Shown here piece by piece: positions 5,582-7,003 of a DNA stretch of 7,003 nt. Position numbers and translations under genes: made by a program. Source of the DNA: Bryobacterales bacterium (GTDB lineage Bacteria; Acidobacteriota; Terriglobia; Bryobacterales; Bryobacteraceae); assembly GCA_016880505.1 (NCBI GenBank), contig JAEHDI010000424.1, forward strand, positions 1 through 7,003, written 5' to 3'. The stretch's first letter is position 1. The number at the start of each line of letters is the position of its first letter. Under the pieces are notes generated by a model, which ran no database searches, was not told the origin of the DNA, and was given only the letters and a program-made list of their open reading frames with translations.

Positions 5582-6553
5582 ATGGAAGTCACTTATCTCG
5601 AGGCCATCCGCCAGGGTATCTGGGAAGAAATGGAGAGGGACCCTGACGTCTTCATCATCGGTGAGGACATCGGCGTCTACGGAGGAGCGTTTAAGGTCAC
5701 GGCCGGCATGCTCGACCACTTCGGCGAGCGCCGCGTTGTCGACACTCCGATCTCCGAATCGGCGATCGCCGGCGCTTCGATCGGCGCCGCGCTGATGGGC
5801 CTCCGCCCCGTCGCCGAGATGCAGTTCGCGGATTTCATCACGTGCGCCTATGACCAGATCGTGAATTTCGCCGCCAAGTGCCGCTATCGCTGGGGCGCCG
5901 CCGTACCGATGGTCGTGCGCGCTCCCTCCGGCGGCGGAACCCACGGGGGCCCGTTCCACTCTCAAAATCCCGAGGCGTGGTTCGCGCACGTGCCCGGCCT
6001 GAAAGTGGTGACTCCCGCTACCGCCTACGACGCCAAGGGCCTGATCAAGTCCGCCATCCGCGACAACGACCCAGTGATCTTTTTCGAGCACAAGGGGCTT
6101 TACCGGCGCATCAAGGGAAATATCCCGGACGAAGAGTACACCGTTCCCATCGGCAAGGCGTCCGTGTTCCGCGAGGGCACGGACATTTCGGTCATCACCT
6201 ACGGCGCCATGGTTTACGTGGCCCGGGATGCCGCTGACGAGCTCGCGAAGGAAGGGATTTCGATCGAGATTGTCGACCTACGCACCGTGTTCCCGCTCGA
6301 TGAAGAGGCTGTCCTTGCGAGCGTGCGGAAAACGTCCAAGGCGATCCTCCTGCATGAGGACATCCTCAGCGGTGGCGTGGGTGGAGAGATTGCCGCCAGG
6401 ATCGCTGAGAAGGCGTTCGATCACCTTGACGGCCCGGTGGTTCGCATTGCCGCGCCGGACACCCCGGTCCCCTTCAGCCCGCCTCTGGAACAGACGTTCC
6501 TTCCGAGTGTGCCGAAGGTGATGGAAAAGGCCCGCTGGCTGTACAACTACTGA
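5582..6553 (+). CDS. 2-oxoacid dehydrogenase E1 beta subunit (branched-chain type likely)
   Basis: This 323-residue protein is the partner of E1 alpha and completes the thiamine-diphosphate site of the alpha2beta2 enzyme. The pyrimidine-binding domain (about 1-175) shows GEDIGVYGGAF (27-37), DTPISESAIAGASIGAALMG, PVAEMQFADFI and GGGTHGGPFHSQNPEAWFAH. The transketolase C-terminal domain, with VITYGAMVYVARDAADEL and VDLRTVFPLDEEAV, follows from about 200. GEDIGVYGGAF and HSQNPEAWFAH with PGLKVVTPATAYDAKGL are most like branched-chain 2-oxoacid dehydrogenase and related bacterial E1 beta proteins. The ATG has GGAG six bases upstream, inside the last codons of the alpha gene, so the two are translationally coupled. 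Such an enzyme could supply branched acyl-CoA primers for iso-fatty acids or degrade Val/Leu/Ile. The E2 and E3 genes must lie elsewhere. Its stop codon overlaps the end of the convergent PilZ gene. Confidence 0.94.
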   Translation: MEVTYLEAIRQGIWEEMERDPDVFIIGEDIGVYGGAFKVTAGMLDHFGERRVVDTPISESAIAGASIGAALMGLRPVAEMQFADFITCAYDQIVNFAAKCRYRWGAAVPMVVRAPSGGGTHGGPFHSQNPEAWFAHVPGLKVVTPATAYDAKGLIKSAIRDNDPVIFFEHKGLYRRIKGNIPDEEYTVPIGKASVFREGTDISVITYGAMVYVARDAADELAKEGISIEIVDLRTVFPLDEEAVLASVRKTSKAILLHEDILSGGVGGEIAARIAEKAFDHLDGPVVRIAAPDTPVPFSPPLEQTFLPSVPKVMEKARWLYNY

Positions 6554-6933
6554 ATCGTCATCGGGGGCGCCTTCTTCGCGGCGCGTTTTGCGCTCGCCTG
6601 AACGAGCTTGCGAAGATCCAGCAGATGTTGTGGCCTGTACCGGCGTTGGGACCACCTGCACCCCGGCGCAAACTGCACGCCCAGGAAATAGCCGATATCC
6701 CGGAACAGGCAGTAGCGGACACTCCCTTCGAATTCGGCCTTGTCGTGATGGATATGCAGCGTTGTGTCGATCGGAAGCGGCGTGTCCATTTGCAGGCAGA
6801 CGCCGGAAAGAGAGATGTCCTCGAGATTCGCGACCGCCTTGCGGTTCCGCCCGGACCTGTCCGTCCAGCGGACCTTCACAAGATCGGCGCAAAGCATCCG
6901 GGTCTCGGCTCGCCTGTCGACCATATAACTCAT
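6547..6933 (-). CDS. PilZ-domain protein (candidate c-di-GMP receptor)
   Basis: PilZ domains bind cyclic di-GMP and alter the behaviour of a partner or attached domain. This 128-residue protein is a single PilZ domain with the two binding motifs: RxxxR as Arg8-AET-Arg12 (in DRRAETR), and D/NxSxxG as Asp39-I-Ser41-LS-Gly44 (in EDISLSGVCLQM). Beta strands follow, ending in YFLGVQF at about 82-88. A basic, Ala/Lys-rich C-terminal tail (RKLVQASAKRAAKKAP) comes after about residue 108. No signal peptide or membrane segment is visible, so it should be cytoplasmic. The ATG at 6933 has GGAG 11 bases upstream; Met4 at 6924 is a less likely start. The gene is convergent with the E1 operon and shares seven bases with it. 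Nothing nearby shows which process it controls. Confidence 0.88.
   Translation of the reverse strand: MSYMVDRRAETRMLCADLVKVRWTDRSGRNRKAVANLEDISLSGVCLQMDTPLPIDTTLHIHHDKAEFEGSVRYCLFRDIGYFLGVQFAPGCRWSQRRYRPQHLLDLRKLVQASAKRAAKKAPPMTIQ
6567..6589 (+). terminator. Weak terminator-like hairpin after the E1 operon
   Basis: GCGCC (6567-6571) and GGCGC (6580-6584) can form a five-bp GC stem with an eight-base loop, followed by GTTTTG, 13 bases after the E1 beta stop. The stem and T-run are short, and the bases also encode the Ala/Lys-rich end of the PilZ protein, so this may be chance. Confidence 0.3.
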
Positions 6934-7003
6934 CTATCGGTCCGCTCCATGAAAGAATTTAGGCGATAAAAAGACTTACCGCCGCCCTGTGTCCGTGAGT
7001 ACC

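Noticed and set aside
4913..6091. 392-codon open frame on the minus strand
   Set aside because: It is antisense to both E1 genes, which have clear family motifs. The composition is that of a shadow frame.

Overview
The window is GC-rich, gene-dense chromosomal DNA of a Gram-negative (lipid A-making) bacterium. The combination of an Acidobacteria-like LpxA, an exported AbgB-like amidohydrolase and a branched-chain-type E1 pair suggests Acidobacteriota, perhaps the Bryobacter/Solibacter group. That placement rests on remembered family resemblance, not on a search. I see no rRNA, tRNA, CRISPR array, IS element or phage gene, and no stretch over 300 bases without a gene.

Left part (1-3658): a left-truncated M20-family amidohydrolase with a signal peptide lies on the minus strand, 51 bases downstream of lpxA on the same strand. 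lpxA is divergent from lpxD, with only 64 bases between them. That gap holds a symmetric -10-like element usable in both directions, a small inverted repeat and a strong Shine-Dalgarno that fixes a GTG start for lpxD. Four bases after lpxD comes a small P-loop NTPase of unknown role, probably co-transcribed with it. LpxA and LpxD carry out the first and third steps of lipid A assembly, so the shared gap is a natural point of joint control.

Middle (3630-4537): a 233-residue soluble histidine-kinase-like protein on the minus strand ends tail-to-tail with the P-loop gene, overlapping it by 29 bases. It keeps the phospho-acceptor histidine motif but has lost the ATP-binding asparagine and the first glycine box, so it looks like a pseudokinase or phosphotransfer protein. 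The 206 bases between it and the next gene hold a TATAAT facing the kinase gene, a sigma70-type promoter facing right, and nested palindromes just upstream of that promoter.

Right part (4538-6933): a two-gene operon encodes the alpha and beta subunits of a thiamine-diphosphate 2-oxoacid dehydrogenase E1, most like the branched-chain type. No E2 or E3 gene is present in the window. A convergent PilZ-domain gene on the minus strand overlaps the end of the E1 beta gene by 7 bases. The last 70 bases are upstream of the PilZ gene, and I see no convincing promoter there.

Most of the window is conventional metabolism and envelope biogenesis. The points most worth a second look are the degenerate kinase, the P-loop protein attached to lpxD, the unusual metal-site motif of the amidohydrolase and the divergent lpxA/lpxD control region. 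I found no clear evidence of a wholly new system.
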